Assembly (NCBI RefSeq): GCF_014837165.1
Contig: NZ_JACSPM010000002.1
Span: forward strand, 434,001-498,000
From: Microbacterium gallinarum
Lineage (GTDB): Bacteria > Actinomycetota > Actinomycetes > Actinomycetales > Microbacteriaceae
Length of the DNA stretch: 64,000 nucleotides
Reading direction: 5' to 3'
The notes below the pieces were generated by a model. That model did not search any database. It was not told the origin of the DNA and was given only the letters and a program-made list of their open reading frames with translations. A program made the position numbers and the translations under genes. This document shows, piece after piece, positions 1-8,668 of this stretch (positions within the stretch are counted from its first letter, which is position 1; each line of letters begins with the position of its first letter).

Positions 1-1
1 C

Positions 2-580
2 GAGCCTCCCGCGCTGGAGTCGCGCGACCCGCGCCTCGTCGTCATGCTCAACCGCCTCGCCCCGCAGAAGCGCGTCGACGTCGCGATCCGCGCATGGCAG
101 CGCGTCGTCAGGGAAGAGCCGGAGGCTCGCCTGGACATCTACGGCGACGGTCCGCTGCGGGAGGAGCTGCAGCGGCTCATCGATGAGCTCGGGATCGCGG
201 CATCCGTCACCCTCCACGGCGCCACTGCCGAGCGCGACGCGATCTTCGACCGTGCCGCGCTGTTCGTCACCTCCACCGCCTTCGAAGGGCAGGGGCTGTC
301 GATCGCCGAAGCGCTCGCACGAGGGCTTCCCGTGGTGTCGACCGACGCCCGCTACGGGCCGCGCGAGGCGACCGACGGCGCGGGCGTGCTCGTACCGCCG
401 GGCGACATCGACGCGCTCGCCGACGCCGTCATCGGCTTGCTGCGCGACGACCGGCGCCGCGCCGACCTGTCGCGCCGCGCCCGTGCGGCCGCCGCCCGCT
501 TCACGCCCGACGCCGTGCGCCCGGCGCTGGTGGCTGCGATGCGCGCGGCTGTCGACAGCCCTTCCCGCCGCGCCCGCTGA
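2..580 (+). CDS. glycosyltransferase, GT-B fold family 4 (C-terminal part)
   Basis: The reading frame is open from the window edge, so this is the C-terminal ~190 residues of a longer protein. The start of the C-terminal Rossmann domain reads LNRLAPQKRVDVAIRAW, typical of GT4 enzymes. The donor-nucleotide region follows as FEGQGLSIAEALARGLPVVS, with the conserved E-x7-E-like pattern, and then GAGVLVPPGDIDALADAV. Such enzymes transfer a sugar from an NDP-sugar, usually at the cytoplasmic face of the membrane. Acceptor and sugar cannot be told. A strong terminator lies 3' of it, and the next gene is convergent. Confidence 0.85.
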   Translation, partial: EPPALESRDPRLVVMLNRLAPQKRVDVAIRAWQRVVREEPEARLDIYGDGPLREELQRLIDELGIAASVTLHGATAERDAIFDRAALFVTSTAFEGQGLSIAEALARGLPVVSTDARYGPREATDGAGVLVPPGDIDALADAVIGLLRDDRRRADLSRRARAAAARFTPDAVRPALVAAMRAAVDSPSRRAR

Positions 581-723
581 CGGCGCGTCTCTTCTTGACC
601 GCGCGTCTCCCCGGGCTCGACGTCTCTCCGCGCTCCGCCGCCTGTGCTGACCTGTCACGACACGCCGCCCAGCCCGGCTACTCGTGACAGGGGAACCCGT
701 GCCACCGCCGCACCGGGGACGGG

Positions 724-753
724 AAAGGGCCCCGGATCGCTCCGGGGCCCTTT
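724..753. terminator. bidirectional intrinsic terminator
   Basis: Perfect 13-bp inverted repeat (AAAGGGCCCCGGA / TCCGGGGCCCTTT) around a 4-nt TCGC loop. It sits between the convergent glycosyltransferase and the binding-protein gene. A/T flanks on both sides make it usable in both directions. Confidence 0.8.
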
Positions 754-770
754 CGCGTTATGGGATCGAC

Positions 771-2060
771 TCAGCCGATGCGCGTGAAGTTGTTGTCCGC
801 GCCGTACTCGAAGACGCCGACGGTGGCCTGGGTCGGGTCACCGTTCTCATCGAACGTGATCGGGCCCGAGAAGCCGTCGTAGTCGGCCACGCCGCCACCG
901 AGGATGATCTCGGCGCAGTCGGCGTAGTTGTCGCACTTCTCACCCTCACCGGAACCGCCAGAGACCTCCTGGAGCTTGCCGGCGATGTCGGCGGGGTCCG
1001 TCGAGTTCGCGGCGAGCGAGGCGAGCGCGAGCAGGACGACCGCGTCGTACGACTCGTTGGCGTACGAGAAGTCGGTCAGCTCGCTGTTGCCCTCACCCGT
1101 CCACCACTCGTTGAGGCGGTCCTGGAAGGTGGTGTCAGCCTCGAGCGGGCCGGCGGGCGTGGTGCCCTTCGCGCCTTCCATGCTGATGTCGGCCGGCCAC
1201 TTGGCGTCGGCACCGAAGTTCTTCAGGTTGCCGTCGACGAGGTACAGCTGGTCGGCGGGGTAACCCGCGGACAGCAGCGCCGGGCCGATGGTGAAGATCT
1301 CGTCGAACGTGATCAGCACGATGGCGTCGGGGTTCGAGGCCATCAGCGCGCTGATCTGCGCGTCGAACGAGGTGTCGCCGGTGTTGTAGGACTGCTCCTC
1401 GACGATCGTGCCGCCGGCGCCCGTGAAGGTCTCCTGGAAGACCGCGTTGAGGCCGGTGCCGTACGAGTCGTTGAGGTACAGGACCGCGACGTTCTCGTGG
1501 CCGTCCTCGGCCACGACGTTGCCGAGCACCTCGCCCTGGAGGGTGTCGGACGGAGCCGTGCGCCAGTAGAGGCCGTCGTCGTCCCACGAGGTGAAGTCGA
1601 GCGACGTGTTGGCCGGCGAGAAGACGATCATGCCCGAGGCGACGGCGTCGTCGAGGAAGAGCTTCGTCACGCCCGACGACGCGGCGCCGATCGCGGCAGA
1701 GACGCCCTCGGAGATCAGGGTCTGGATGGTGGTCGCGTACGCCTTGTTGTCGGTGTCGCCGGAGTCACCCCAGACGATGTCGTCGATCGTGAGGCCCGTG
1801 TCGCCCGACGCTTCGTTGACGTCTGCGGCGGCGAGACCGACACCGGCCTCCTCGGGCGGGCCGAGGAACGACAGGTTGCCCGTCTGGGGCAGGATCGTGC
1901 CGATCTTGAGGGTGAGGTCGCGCTCCTCGGTGGGAGGGGCGCTGGTCTCTCCTCCTCCGGTTCCGCCACCGGCGCAGCCGGCGAGGACGAGGGCGCTGGC
2001 GCCGGCGAGCGCAACAACGCCTGCGAGGGCGGACTTGCGCGAGCGGGTGAAGACGCTCAT
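771..2060 (-). CDS. ABC transporter substrate-binding lipoprotein (branched-chain amino acid type, Peripla_BP_6)
   Basis: 429 residues. The N-terminus has a type II signal with lipobox LVLAGC (lipidated Cys at residue 29), so the mature protein is anchored outside the membrane. The body has the two-lobe LivK-like pattern: GTILPQTGNLSFLGPPEEAG near the start, SGVTKLFLDDAVASGMIVFSP, and the ligand-lobe segment LYLNDSYGTGL. An AAGGAG ribosome site lies 5 nt before the ATG. No permease or ATPase gene is adjacent, so it is an orphan component or its transporter is elsewhere. The family binds Leu/Ile/Val, amides or other small ligands; the ligand here is unknown. Confidence 0.88.
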   Translation of the reverse strand: MSVFTRSRKSALAGVVALAGASALVLAGCAGGGTGGGETSAPPTEERDLTLKIGTILPQTGNLSFLGPPEEAGVGLAAADVNEASGDTGLTIDDIVWGDSGDTDNKAYATTIQTLISEGVSAAIGAASSGVTKLFLDDAVASGMIVFSPANTSLDFTSWDDDGLYWRTAPSDTLQGEVLGNVVAEDGHENVAVLYLNDSYGTGLNAVFQETFTGAGGTIVEEQSYNTGDTSFDAQISALMASNPDAIVLITFDEIFTIGPALLSAGYPADQLYLVDGNLKNFGADAKWPADISMEGAKGTTPAGPLEADTTFQDRLNEWWTGEGNSELTDFSYANESYDAVVLLALASLAANSTDPADIAGKLQEVSGGSGEGEKCDNYADCAEIILGGGVADYDGFSGPITFDENGDPTQATVGVFEYGADNNFTRIG

Positions 2061-2230
2061 GTTGCTCCTTGCTGTGGATGAACGACGGGAAGGCTCGGGG
2101 GCCGACCCAGTGTCCCTAACCTAACCATCCGAAGCGCCCCGCAATGTTGCCATTCGTTAACGATGTGTAACGCATTGTGGATGCCGGACGCGATGCGATA
2201 ACGAAGTGAAAACGCTCGGACCGACCCGGG

Positions 2231-2247
2231 ATACCCCTCACCGGTAT
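2231..2247. promoter_or_regulatory. upstream CsoR-like operator (copper)
   Basis: Imperfect palindrome ATACC-N7-GGTAT upstream of the copper chaperone gene. It has the same TACC/GGTA ends as the perfect palindrome 17 bp downstream, so a second, weaker CsoR site is likely. TATAAG at 2244-2249 overlaps it and could serve as a -10 element. Confidence 0.5.
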
Positions 2248-2263
2248 AAGCTGGACCGAGTTG

Positions 2264-2278
2264 TACCCCTGAGGGGTA
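2264..2278. promoter_or_regulatory. CsoR-like operator (copper)
   Basis: Perfect palindrome TACCCCTGAGGGGTA (7-bp arms, one central base) 32 bp before copZ. The TACCCC/GGGGTA architecture is the published CsoR operator type. A csoR gene closes this operon, so autoregulated copper induction is the straightforward reading. Confidence 0.75.
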
Positions 2279-2309
2279 TTCCGTTCCGCATTCTGAAAGG
2301 CATTCGAAG

Positions 2310-2522
2310 ATGACTCAGACGACCGAGTACACCGTCACCGGCATGACCTGCGGCCACTGCGAGTCAGCTGTGCGCACCGAGGTGTCGAAGATCGCCGGCG
2401 TCGAGACGGTCGCGGTCGACGCCGCGTCGGGCAGCCTCGTGATCGGCTCCACCGCCCCGCTCTCCGATGTCGACGTGCTCGCCGCCGTCGATGAGGCCGG
2501 CTATGAGGCGGCGCGCGCCTGA
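2310..2522 (+). CDS. copZ: copper chaperone, HMA domain (CopZ-like)
   Basis: A 70-residue single heavy-metal-associated domain. The metal site is GMTCGHC with Cys14 and Cys17. It binds Cu(I) in the cytoplasm and passes it to the CopA ATPase. GAAAGG lies 9 nt before the ATG. Its TGA shares one base with the copA ATG (TGATG), so the two are translationally coupled. The operator at 2264-2278 points to copper induction through CsoR. Confidence 0.93.
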   Translation: MTQTTEYTVTGMTCGHCESAVRTEVSKIAGVETVAVDAASGSLVIGSTAPLSDVDVLAAVDEAGYEAARA

Positions 2523-4870
2523 TGACCTCCGCAGCGCTGCCCCCGGCGGGTGCGCGCATCGAGCTCGAGATCGGCGGGATGACCTGCGCGTCCTGCGCCT
2601 CCCGGATCGAGAAGCGGCTGAACCGCCTCGAGGGGGTCGAGGCATCCGTCAACTACGCCACGGAGAAGGCCACGGTGAGCGGCCCCGCCACGCTCGATCC
2701 GCAGACCCTCATCGAGGAGGTCGAGAAGACCGGCTACACCGCCGTGCTCCCGGCTCCCCCCGCGTCCGCTGAGGACGATCACGATCACGACCTGCCCGAC
2801 ACCGAGCTGGTGAGCCTGCGCCAGCGGCTCATCGGGTCGATCGTGCTCGCCGTGCCGGTCATCCTGCTCTCGATGATCCCCGCCCTCCAGTTCACGTACT
2901 GGCAGTGGGCCTCGCTCGCGCTGGCAGCACCCGTCGTCGTCTGGGGCGCCTGGCCGTTCCACCGTGCGGCGTGGATCAACCTCCGGCACGGCGCCGCGAC
3001 GATGGACACGCTCATCTCGCTGGGGGTGTCGGCCGCGTTCCTGTGGTCGCTCTACGCGCTGTTCTTCGGTCATGCCGGCATGCCCGGCATGACCCACGCG
3101 TTCGAGTGGACGGTCCAGCCCGGCGACGGTGCGGGTGACATCTACCTGGAGGTCGCGGCAGGCGTCACGATGTTCGTCCTGGCCGGGCGCTACTTCGAGG
3201 TGCGCTCGAAGCGCCGCGCCGGTGCCGCCCTGCGCGCCCTGCTCGAGATCGGCGCGAAAGATGTCGCGGTGCTCCGCCGACGCGCCGACGGCACCGTCTC
3301 GGAAGCCCGCATCCCGATCGCCGACCTTCGCGTCGGCGAGGAGTTCGTCGTGCGCCCGGGCGAGAAGATCGCGACCGACGGCGTCATCGTGTCGGGGACG
3401 TCCGCCGTCGACGCCTCGATGGTCACGGGTGAGTCGGTTCCAGTCGAGGTGGGCCCCGACGACGCGGTGGTCGGCGCGACCGTGAACGCCGGCGGACGCC
3501 TGGTCGTCCGTGCGACACGCGTCGGCGACGACACTCAACTCGCGCAGATGGCGCGGCTGGTCGAGCAGGCGCAGTCGGGCAAGGCGGAGGTGCAGCGCCT
3601 CGCCGATCGCATCTCGGGGATCTTCGTGCCGATCGTGCTGCTGATCGCGATCGCGACGCTCGTCACCTGGCTCGCACTGGGCTACGACGCCGCCATGGCC
3701 TTCACGGCTGCCGTCGCGGTGCTGATCATCGCGTGCCCGTGCGCACTCGGCCTCGCGACCCCCACTGCCCTGCTCGTCGGCACCGGGCGCGGCGCACAGC
3801 TCGGCATCCTCATCAAGGGTCCCGAGGTGCTCGAGTCGACCCGCACCGTCGACACCGTCGTGCTCGACAAGACCGGCACCGTCACGAAGGGTCGCATGGC
3901 GCTCGTCGACGTGGCCGTCGCAGAAGGCGTCGACCGGGCCGAGATCCTGCGGGTGGCCGGAGCCCTCGAGGATGCCTCCGAGCATCCGATCGCCCAGGCC
4001 ATCGCCCGCGACGCGCGCACCGAAGCGGGCGACCTCCCCGCCGTCGAGTCGTTCCAGAGCGTTCCCGGCAAGGGAGTGACGGGGGTCGTCGACGGGCGCG
4101 CGGTCATCGTCGGGCGCGAGGCTCTGCTCGCCGACTGGGCGCTGAAGCTGCCGGTCGAAATAGCTGCGGCGAAACGTGCGGCAGAGGCGGCCGGACGCAC
4201 CGCAGTGCTCGTCGCCTGGGATGCCGAGGTGCACGGCGTGCTCGTCGTGGCCGACGAGGTGAAGCCGACCAGTCGGGAAGCCGTCTCACAGCTGCGTGCG
4301 CTCGGACTGCGCACGGTGCTGCTCACCGGAGACAACGCCGCCGTCGCCCGCTCGGTGGCCGACGAGGTCGGCATCGACCAGGTGATCGCCGAGGTGCTGC
4401 CCCACGACAAGGTGGCCGTCGTCACACAGCTGCAGGGCGAGGGGCGCGTCGTCGCGATGGTCGGCGACGGCGTGAACGACGCCGCCGCCCTCGCTCAGGC
4501 CGACCTCGGGCTGGCCATGGGCACGGGGACGGATGCCGCGATCGAGGCGTCCGACCTCACACTCGTGCGCGGCGACCTGCGCAGCGCCGCCGACGCGATC
4601 CGCCTGTCACGCGCGACGCTCGGCACGATCAAGGTCAACCTGTTCTGGGCGTTCGCCTACAACGTGGCGGCGATTCCGCTGGCCGCGCTGGGACTCCTCA
4701 ACCCGATGATCGCCGGCGGGGCGATGGCGCTGTCCAGCGTGTTCGTCGTCGGCAACAGCCTGCGGCTGCGGTCCTTCCGCAGCCGGGCGAGTGCCGCCGC
4801 GGCATCCGCTCCCCTCGACCCCGCCCGACCTGCCCCGCACCCGGAGGTGCACCGTGAACACCACGCCTGA
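2522..4870 (+). CDS. copA: copper-exporting P1B-type ATPase
   Basis: 782 residues. One N-terminal HMA domain (GMTCASC, Cys22/Cys25) is followed by a short His/Asp-rich linker (DDHDHD). The actuator loop TGES is at 302-305, the intramembrane copper site CPC at 405-407, the phosphorylated Asp of DKTGT at 449, the HP motif of SEHP at 488-489 and GDGVND at 648-653. CPC plus the downstream membrane pair assign it to the Cu(I)/Ag(I) P1B-1 class. It pumps cytosolic Cu(I) outward using ATP. It is coupled to copZ by a one-base overlap and overlaps csoR by 17 bp. Confidence 0.95.
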   Translation: MTSAALPPAGARIELEIGGMTCASCASRIEKRLNRLEGVEASVNYATEKATVSGPATLDPQTLIEEVEKTGYTAVLPAPPASAEDDHDHDLPDTELVSLRQRLIGSIVLAVPVILLSMIPALQFTYWQWASLALAAPVVVWGAWPFHRAAWINLRHGAATMDTLISLGVSAAFLWSLYALFFGHAGMPGMTHAFEWTVQPGDGAGDIYLEVAAGVTMFVLAGRYFEVRSKRRAGAALRALLEIGAKDVAVLRRRADGTVSEARIPIADLRVGEEFVVRPGEKIATDGVIVSGTSAVDASMVTGESVPVEVGPDDAVVGATVNAGGRLVVRATRVGDDTQLAQMARLVEQAQSGKAEVQRLADRISGIFVPIVLLIAIATLVTWLALGYDAAMAFTAAVAVLIIACPCALGLATPTALLVGTGRGAQLGILIKGPEVLESTRTVDTVVLDKTGTVTKGRMALVDVAVAEGVDRAEILRVAGALEDASEHPIAQAIARDARTEAGDLPAVESFQSVPGKGVTGVVDGRAVIVGREALLADWALKLPVEIAAAKRAAEAAGRTAVLVAWDAEVHGVLVVADEVKPTSREAVSQLRALGLRTVLLTGDNAAVARSVADEVGIDQVIAEVLPHDKVAVVTQLQGEGRVVAMVGDGVNDAAALAQADLGLAMGTGTDAAIEASDLTLVRGDLRSAADAIRLSRATLGTIKVNLFWAFAYNVAAIPLAALGLLNPMIAGGAMALSSVFVVGNSLRLRSFRSRASAAAASAPLDPARPAPHPEVHREHHA

Positions 4871-5183
4871 CATGATCGAGACCGTCGCCGATGCCGACCA
4901 CGCGCACCACGGCTACATCACGGACAAAGACAAGTACCTCAACCGTCTGCGTCGCATCGAGGGCCAGGCCCGCGGCATCCACAAGATGGTGGAGGACGAG
5001 AAGTACTGCATCGACATCCTCACGCAGATCAGCGCCCTGACGAGCGCGCTCGAGGCGGTGGCCGTCGGCCTGCTCGATGACCATCTGCGCCACTGCGTGG
5101 TGGATGCCGCACGGTTGGGCGGCGCCGAAGCCGACGCCAAGATCACCGAGGCCACCCAGGCGATCGCGCGCCTGGTCCGCTGA
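4854..5183 (+). CDS. csoR: copper-sensing transcriptional repressor CsoR
   Basis: 109 residues from the GTG at 4854, chosen because GGAGG sits 6 nt upstream; an upstream in-frame ATG at 4791 would add a low-complexity tail. The all-helical DUF156 core starts at [16 protein letters not shown]. The Cu(I) ligand triad Cys-His-Cys is present as Cys52, His77 and Cys81, with the His-x3-Cys spacing of MtCsoR. As apo-protein the family represses by binding the G/C-rich palindromes seen upstream of copZ, and Cu(I) releases it. The gene overlaps the 3' end of copA. Confidence 0.93.
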   Translation: MNTTPDMIETVADADHAHHGYITDKDKYLNRLRRIEGQARGIHKMVEDEKYCIDILTQISALTSALEAVAVGLLDDHLRHCVVDAARLGGAEADAKITEATQAIARLVR

Positions 5184-5216
5184 GCCCGACCGGCTCGCCA
5201 CCATCGGGCCGGGCGG

Positions 5217-6230
5217 TCAGCGCGCTGCGCGCACGCGGCGTGCGTGGAGCACGGAGTCGACCGTCAGGATGATCAGCGCCAGCCATACGAGCCCGAAGCC
5301 GATCCAGCGCTCGAGCGGCATGGGCTCACCGAGCACGAGCCAGCCCGTCAGGAACTGCATCACCGGCGCGACGAACTGCAGCAGGCCGATCGTGGTGAGA
5401 GAGACGCGCCGGGCGCCGGCCGCGAACAGCAGCAGCGGCACGGCGGTGACGACGCCCGTGAGGCTGAGCAGCACGGCGTGCTCCCAGCCGTACGCGCCCA
5501 TGGTGAGGCCGCCGGTGACGCCGACGTTCACGAGGATCACGGCGGCCACCGGCGTGAGCCACAGCGTCTCGAGGGTGAGCCCGCTCACCGCATCGACGGA
5601 CGGGCCGACTTTCTTCTTCACGAGCCCGTAGGTGCCGAAGGATGCCGCGAGCACGAGAGCGATCCACGGGAAGGATCCGTAGCCGAGCACGATGACCAGC
5701 ACGGCACCAGCGGCGATGCCGATCGCCACCCACTGGGTGGGGCGGAGTCGCTCCCGCAGCACGAGCACCGCCAGCAGGACCGTGGCGATCGGGTTGATGA
5801 AGTATCCGAGGCTGGTCTCGATCACGTGCCCGGTCAGGGCGCCGTAGATGAACACCTGCCAGTTGACGTAGATCAGGGCGCCGGCCAGCGCCGTCAGTCC
5901 GAGCAGCCGGGGCTGCCGCATGATGGCGACGAGGCGGGGCCATGTGCGCGTCACCGTGAGCAGCAGCGCGCAGAAGACGAGCGAGAGCAGGATGCGCCAG
6001 GCGACGAGCTCCCACGGCCCGGTGGGCGCGAGGAGCAGGAAGTACAGGGGCAGGAAGCCCCACAGTGCGTACGCGCTCAGTGCGTAGGCGCCGCCGAGCG
6101 TGCGCTCGCGGGCCTCGGCGGCGATGCGGACGCCGCGGCTGCTGGTCGTGACACCGAGATCGAGCGCGGTCGAATCGTCGAGCGGCTCCGCCACGTCGCG
6201 ACCGGACGGGGACGACGACTCGTGGCTCAC
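5217..6230 (-). CDS. rarD: EamA-family transporter, RarD type
   Basis: 337 residues, GTG start. After a ~35-residue polar N-terminus, ALSAYALWGFLPLYFLLL and WELVAWRILLSLVF give the RarD signature, followed by about ten hydrophobic helices in the two-repeat EamA layout. The conserved SLGYFINP segment lies in the middle. RarD proteins are inner-membrane permeases of uncertain substrate; the name reflects a chloramphenicol-sensitivity phenotype. It is convergent with csoR and separated from groES by a strong terminator, so it is its own unit. Confidence 0.88.
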   Translation of the reverse strand: MSHESSSPSGRDVAEPLDDSTALDLGVTTSSRGVRIAAEARERTLGGAYALSAYALWGFLPLYFLLLAPTGPWELVAWRILLSLVFCALLLTVTRTWPRLVAIMRQPRLLGLTALAGALIYVNWQVFIYGALTGHVIETSLGYFINPIATVLLAVLVLRERLRPTQWVAIGIAAGAVLVIVLGYGSFPWIALVLAASFGTYGLVKKKVGPSVDAVSGLTLETLWLTPVAAVILVNVGVTGGLTMGAYGWEHAVLLSLTGVVTAVPLLLFAAGARRVSLTTIGLLQFVAPVMQFLTGWLVLGEPMPLERWIGFGLVWLALIILTVDSVLHARRVRAAR

Positions 6231-6344
6231 CGATTCAGCCTACGCCCGCACCGGTCGCGCGGTCCGCGGTGCAGCCCGTGCGGCGACGCGGGCCTGCCGA
6301 CCTCCGCCGGATTCCTGCCACCGGCCGCTGCCGCCCGGGCAAGA

Positions 6345-6380
6345 CGAGAGGGTCGGATGCCGAAGCATCCGACCCTCTCG
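6345..6380. terminator. intrinsic terminator of groES
   Basis: Perfect 16-bp inverted repeat (left arm 6345-6360, right arm 6365-6380) closed by a CGAA tetraloop, just 3' of groES on the minus strand. It ends the groES transcript before rarD, consistent with a monocistronic groES. Confidence 0.85.
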
Positions 6381-6400
6381 CCTGTGCGATGTACGCGATG

Positions 6401-6697
6401 TCAGCGGACGACAACCGCCAGGACGTCGCGAGCAGACAGGACGAGGAACTCGTCGGCGCCGAACTTGACCTCGGTTCCGCCGTACTTGCTGTAGAGCACG
6501 CGGTCGCCGACGGCGACGTCGAGCGGAACACGGTTGCCGTTGTCGTCGATGCGGCCGGGGCCGACGGCGACGACTTCGCCCTCCTGCGGCTTCTCCTTGG
6601 CAGTGTCGGGGATGACGAGGCCACTCGCGGTGGTCTGCTCGGCCTCGACCTGCTTGATGACGATGCGGTCCTCGAGCGGCTTGATGGAAACCGACAC
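6401..6697 (-). CDS. groES: co-chaperonin GroES (Hsp10)
   Basis: 98 residues, GTG start with a GAGG-containing site upstream. The N-terminus [12 protein letters not shown], the mobile-loop region [13 protein letters not shown] and the C-terminal [13 protein letters not shown] are diagnostic. It forms the seven-subunit lid of the GroEL folding chamber in the cytoplasm. No groEL follows: the gene is flanked by a terminator and by the divergent methyltransferase, so the partner is encoded elsewhere. Two CIRCE operators and a promoter upstream indicate HrcA-controlled heat induction. Confidence 0.97.
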   Translation of the reverse strand: MSVSIKPLEDRIVIKQVEAEQTTASGLVIPDTAKEKPQEGEVVAVGPGRIDDNGNRVPLDVAVGDRVLYSKYGGTEVKFGADEFLVLSARDVLAVVVR

Positions 6698-6732
6698 GGT
6701 CTACCTCTTCTTTCCTTGAGACTGAAGACTCG

Positions 6733-6759
6733 TTAGCACTCTGCTGGTGAGAGTGCTTA
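6733..6759. promoter_or_regulatory. CIRCE operator, groES-proximal
   Basis: TTAGCACTC-N9-GAGTGCTTA, a 17/18 match to the HrcA-binding CIRCE consensus (TTAGCACTC-N9-GAGTGCTAA). It lies just downstream of the -10 of the groES promoter, overlapping the expected transcription start. Confidence 0.92.
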
Positions 6760-6764
6760 CTTCA

Positions 6765-6793
6765 AGTCTAGGGATGCGCTGGCACTCACGCAA
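6765..6793 (-). promoter_or_regulatory. groES promoter
   Basis: On the minus strand TTGCGT (-35, complement of 6788-6793) and TAGACT (-10, complement of 6765-6770) are separated by 17 bp. The -35 sits inside the distal CIRCE, and the start site falls in the proximal CIRCE. Confidence 0.65.
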
Positions 6794-6805
6794 CGTGAGT
6801 GCCAA
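6779..6805. promoter_or_regulatory. second CIRCE operator
   Basis: CTGGCACTC-N9-GAGTGCCAA. The arms differ from the CIRCE consensus at three positions but keep the exact N9 spacing. The core 6780-6804 is a perfect 25-base palindrome. It overlaps the groES -35 and lies about 40 bp from the start of the divergent methyltransferase gene. Confidence 0.82.
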
Positions 6806-6809
6806 CCAC

Positions 6810-6837
6810 GTGACGTTCTGTGGCGGAGACATAGGCT
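6810..6837 (+). promoter_or_regulatory. possible promoter of the methyltransferase gene (leaderless)
   Basis: GTGACG at 6810-6815 and TAGGCT at 6832-6837 are 16 bp apart, and the GTG start codon is only 6 nt beyond the -10, suggesting a leaderless transcript. Matches to consensus are moderate. Confidence 0.35.
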
Positions 6838-6843
6838 TGCCCG

Positions 6844-8037
6844 GTGGACATGGCCGAACTCACCGCGCTGCTGACCCCCGAGGGACTCCGCCTGCTCGAT
6901 GCGCTTCCGGCCATCGAGTCGGCGGACGACGTCGCCCGGACGGTCACCCGGCTGCGCAAGGACGGGCACTCCCCCGATCTCGTCTCGGCGGTGGTGACGC
7001 AGTCGCGGCTGCGTGCCCGAGCGGCGGCGAAGTTCGGCGCGTTCGCCGACCGGATGCTGTTCACGCGTGCCGGACTCGAGCAGGCCACGCGACTGCCGAT
7101 CGCGGCGCGGCACGCCGGACGGTTCCGTGCGGCCGGCGTCGGCCGCGTCGCCGACCTCGGCTGCGGCATCGGTGGAGACGCCCTCGGGCTCGCGGGACTC
7201 GGCCTCGCCGTGACCGCCGTGGACGCCGACGAGGTCACCGCCGCGATCGCCGCCTACAACCTCGCGCCGTTCGGCGACGCCGTCACCGTGACGCACGGCA
7301 CCGCGGAAGACGCCGACCTCGCGGGCGTCGACGCCGTGTGGCTCGATCCGGCGCGGCGCACGGCCGGGCACTCAGAGACGAAGCGCACGAGTCCCGAGGA
7401 CTGGTCGCCGTCGCTGGACTGGGCGTTCGATCTCGCGACGCGCCTCCCCACGGGGATCAAGCTCGGTCCGGGTCTCGATCGCGACCTGATACCCGACGAG
7501 CTCGAGGCCCAGTGGATCAGCGCCGACGGCTCCACCGTCGAGCTCGTGCTGTGGTCGCGCAGCCTCGCCCGGCACGGCGTGCGTCGGGCGGCCCTCGTGC
7601 TGCGCGGCGACGAGGCGCACGAACTCACCGGCGCCGCTGACGCGCCTGACGAGCCGGCCCGTGAACTCGGCGCTTTCCTACACGAACCCGACGGCGCGGT
7701 CATCCGCGCGCGACTCATCGGCGACGTCGCTCGATCGCTCGAGGCCGGCATGCTCGACGAGCACATCGCCTATCTGACGTCGGATGCCGCGGTCACGAGC
7801 CCGTTCGTGTCGACCTTCCGGGTCGACGAGGCGATGCCGGCGAAGATCCCGACCATCAACGCGGCGCTGCGCGATCGCGGCATCGGGCGCCTCGAGATCA
7901 AGAAACGGGGGGTCGACGTCGACCCCGCCCAGTTCCGCAAGAAGCTCACGCTGCGCGGCGACGGTGAGGCGACGCTGTTCCTCACCCGCGTGGGCAGCCG
8001 GCGGCTCGCGATCCTCGCCGACCGCGTCAGCCGATGA
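6844..8037 (+). CDS. class I SAM-dependent methyltransferase, THUMP-like domain
   Basis: 397 residues from GTG (an ATG lies two codons later). An N-terminal helical part is followed by the SAM-binding motif I VADLGCGIGGDALGLA and acidic motif II VDADEV. The DPAR segment (WLDPARR) corresponds to the catalytic motif IV position. The C-terminal third matches the actinobacterial THUMP-like methyltransferase architecture, ending in GEATLFLTRV. Family members are presumed RNA methyltransferases; the exact target is unknown. Its 3' end overlaps the convergent DUF4190 gene by 11 bp. The distal CIRCE lies in its promoter region. Confidence 0.82.
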   Translation: MDMAELTALLTPEGLRLLDALPAIESADDVARTVTRLRKDGHSPDLVSAVVTQSRLRARAAAKFGAFADRMLFTRAGLEQATRLPIAARHAGRFRAAGVGRVADLGCGIGGDALGLAGLGLAVTAVDADEVTAAIAAYNLAPFGDAVTVTHGTAEDADLAGVDAVWLDPARRTAGHSETKRTSPEDWSPSLDWAFDLATRLPTGIKLGPGLDRDLIPDELEAQWISADGSTVELVLWSRSLARHGVRRAALVLRGDEAHELTGAADAPDEPARELGAFLHEPDGAVIRARLIGDVARSLEAGMLDEHIAYLTSDAAVTSPFVSTFRVDEAMPAKIPTINAALRDRGIGRLEIKKRGVDVDPAQFRKKLTLRGDGEATLFLTRVGSRRLAILADRVSR

Positions 8038-8668
8038 TCGACGCCTGCGCGGCCGCGTAGAACAGCCACCCGGCGCTGTAGAGGATCGACACGGCGCCGA
8101 GCACGAGCGCCCAGATCGCGACCGGGCGGCTCTCGAGCGGGCGGCGCAGCGCCAGGATCGCCGTCACCACCCCGACCAGCCCGATCGGGAAGCCCCAGCC
8201 GACGAAGAGCGACACCACGAGCCCCGCGATCGACGAGGCGAGCGCCCAGCCGGCGAACCCGCGATGCGGCTGGTCCGTCGGGGGCATGAGCCACTGCGCG
8301 GTCGTCGCCGACTCTTCGGTGCCCGGCTCGGGCGGCGCAGACTGCGACGTCACCGCGACCGGCGCGGTCGGCAGTCGCAGGAAGCCTCCGCGGTGCGCGC
8401 CGGGGAGAGGGGATGCCTCGTCCGCCAGCGCCACGTCGGGCGAGGGCGGCTCGACCGCGGGCTGAGGGGCGGGTGGCGCGGGCGTCGTCGGCGCGGGTGG
8501 AACGGGCGGGATCTGCGGGGCGGGCTGCGCAGGCTCGACCCGCGCCGCGGGCTCGGCCTGCGGCACGGGAGGCACCTGCTCTGTCAGCCCCGCAGACTCG
8601 GCCTTCTGCGCGGGCGCGTCGCCCGCCGCGGGCTCGCCGTGCGGCGGCATCCGCTCGTCGTCGCTCAC
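8027..8668 (-). CDS. DUF4190-type membrane protein with proline-rich N-terminus
   Basis: 213 residues from the GTG at 8668, chosen because it forms a GTGA overlap with the tsaD stop. Residues ~1-125 are Pro/Ala-rich and probably disordered. The C-terminal ~80 residues hold two to three membrane helices, including [20 protein letters not shown] and [18 protein letters not shown], the usual DUF4190 pattern. It is the last gene of the acpS-tsaD run. Function unknown; location inferred to be the cytoplasmic membrane. Confidence 0.7.
   Translation of the reverse strand: MSDDERMPPHGEPAAGDAPAQKAESAGLTEQVPPVPQAEPAARVEPAQPAPQIPPVPPAPTTPAPPAPQPAVEPPSPDVALADEASPLPGAHRGGFLRLPTAPVAVTSQSAPPEPGTEESATTAQWLMPPTDQPHRGFAGWALASSIAGLVVSLFVGWGFPIGLVGVVTAILALRRPLESRPVAIWALVLGAVSILYSAGWLFYAAAQASIIG

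Noticed and set aside
2156..2171. GlnR-type box (TTAAC-N5-GTAAC) upstream of the binding lipoprotein
   Set aside because: Half-site spacing is one base short of the GlnR arrangement and the first half lacks the conserved G.
2501..4234. 577-codon minus-strand open frame opposite copA
   Set aside because: Asp/Arg/His-rich shadow of copA with no family features.
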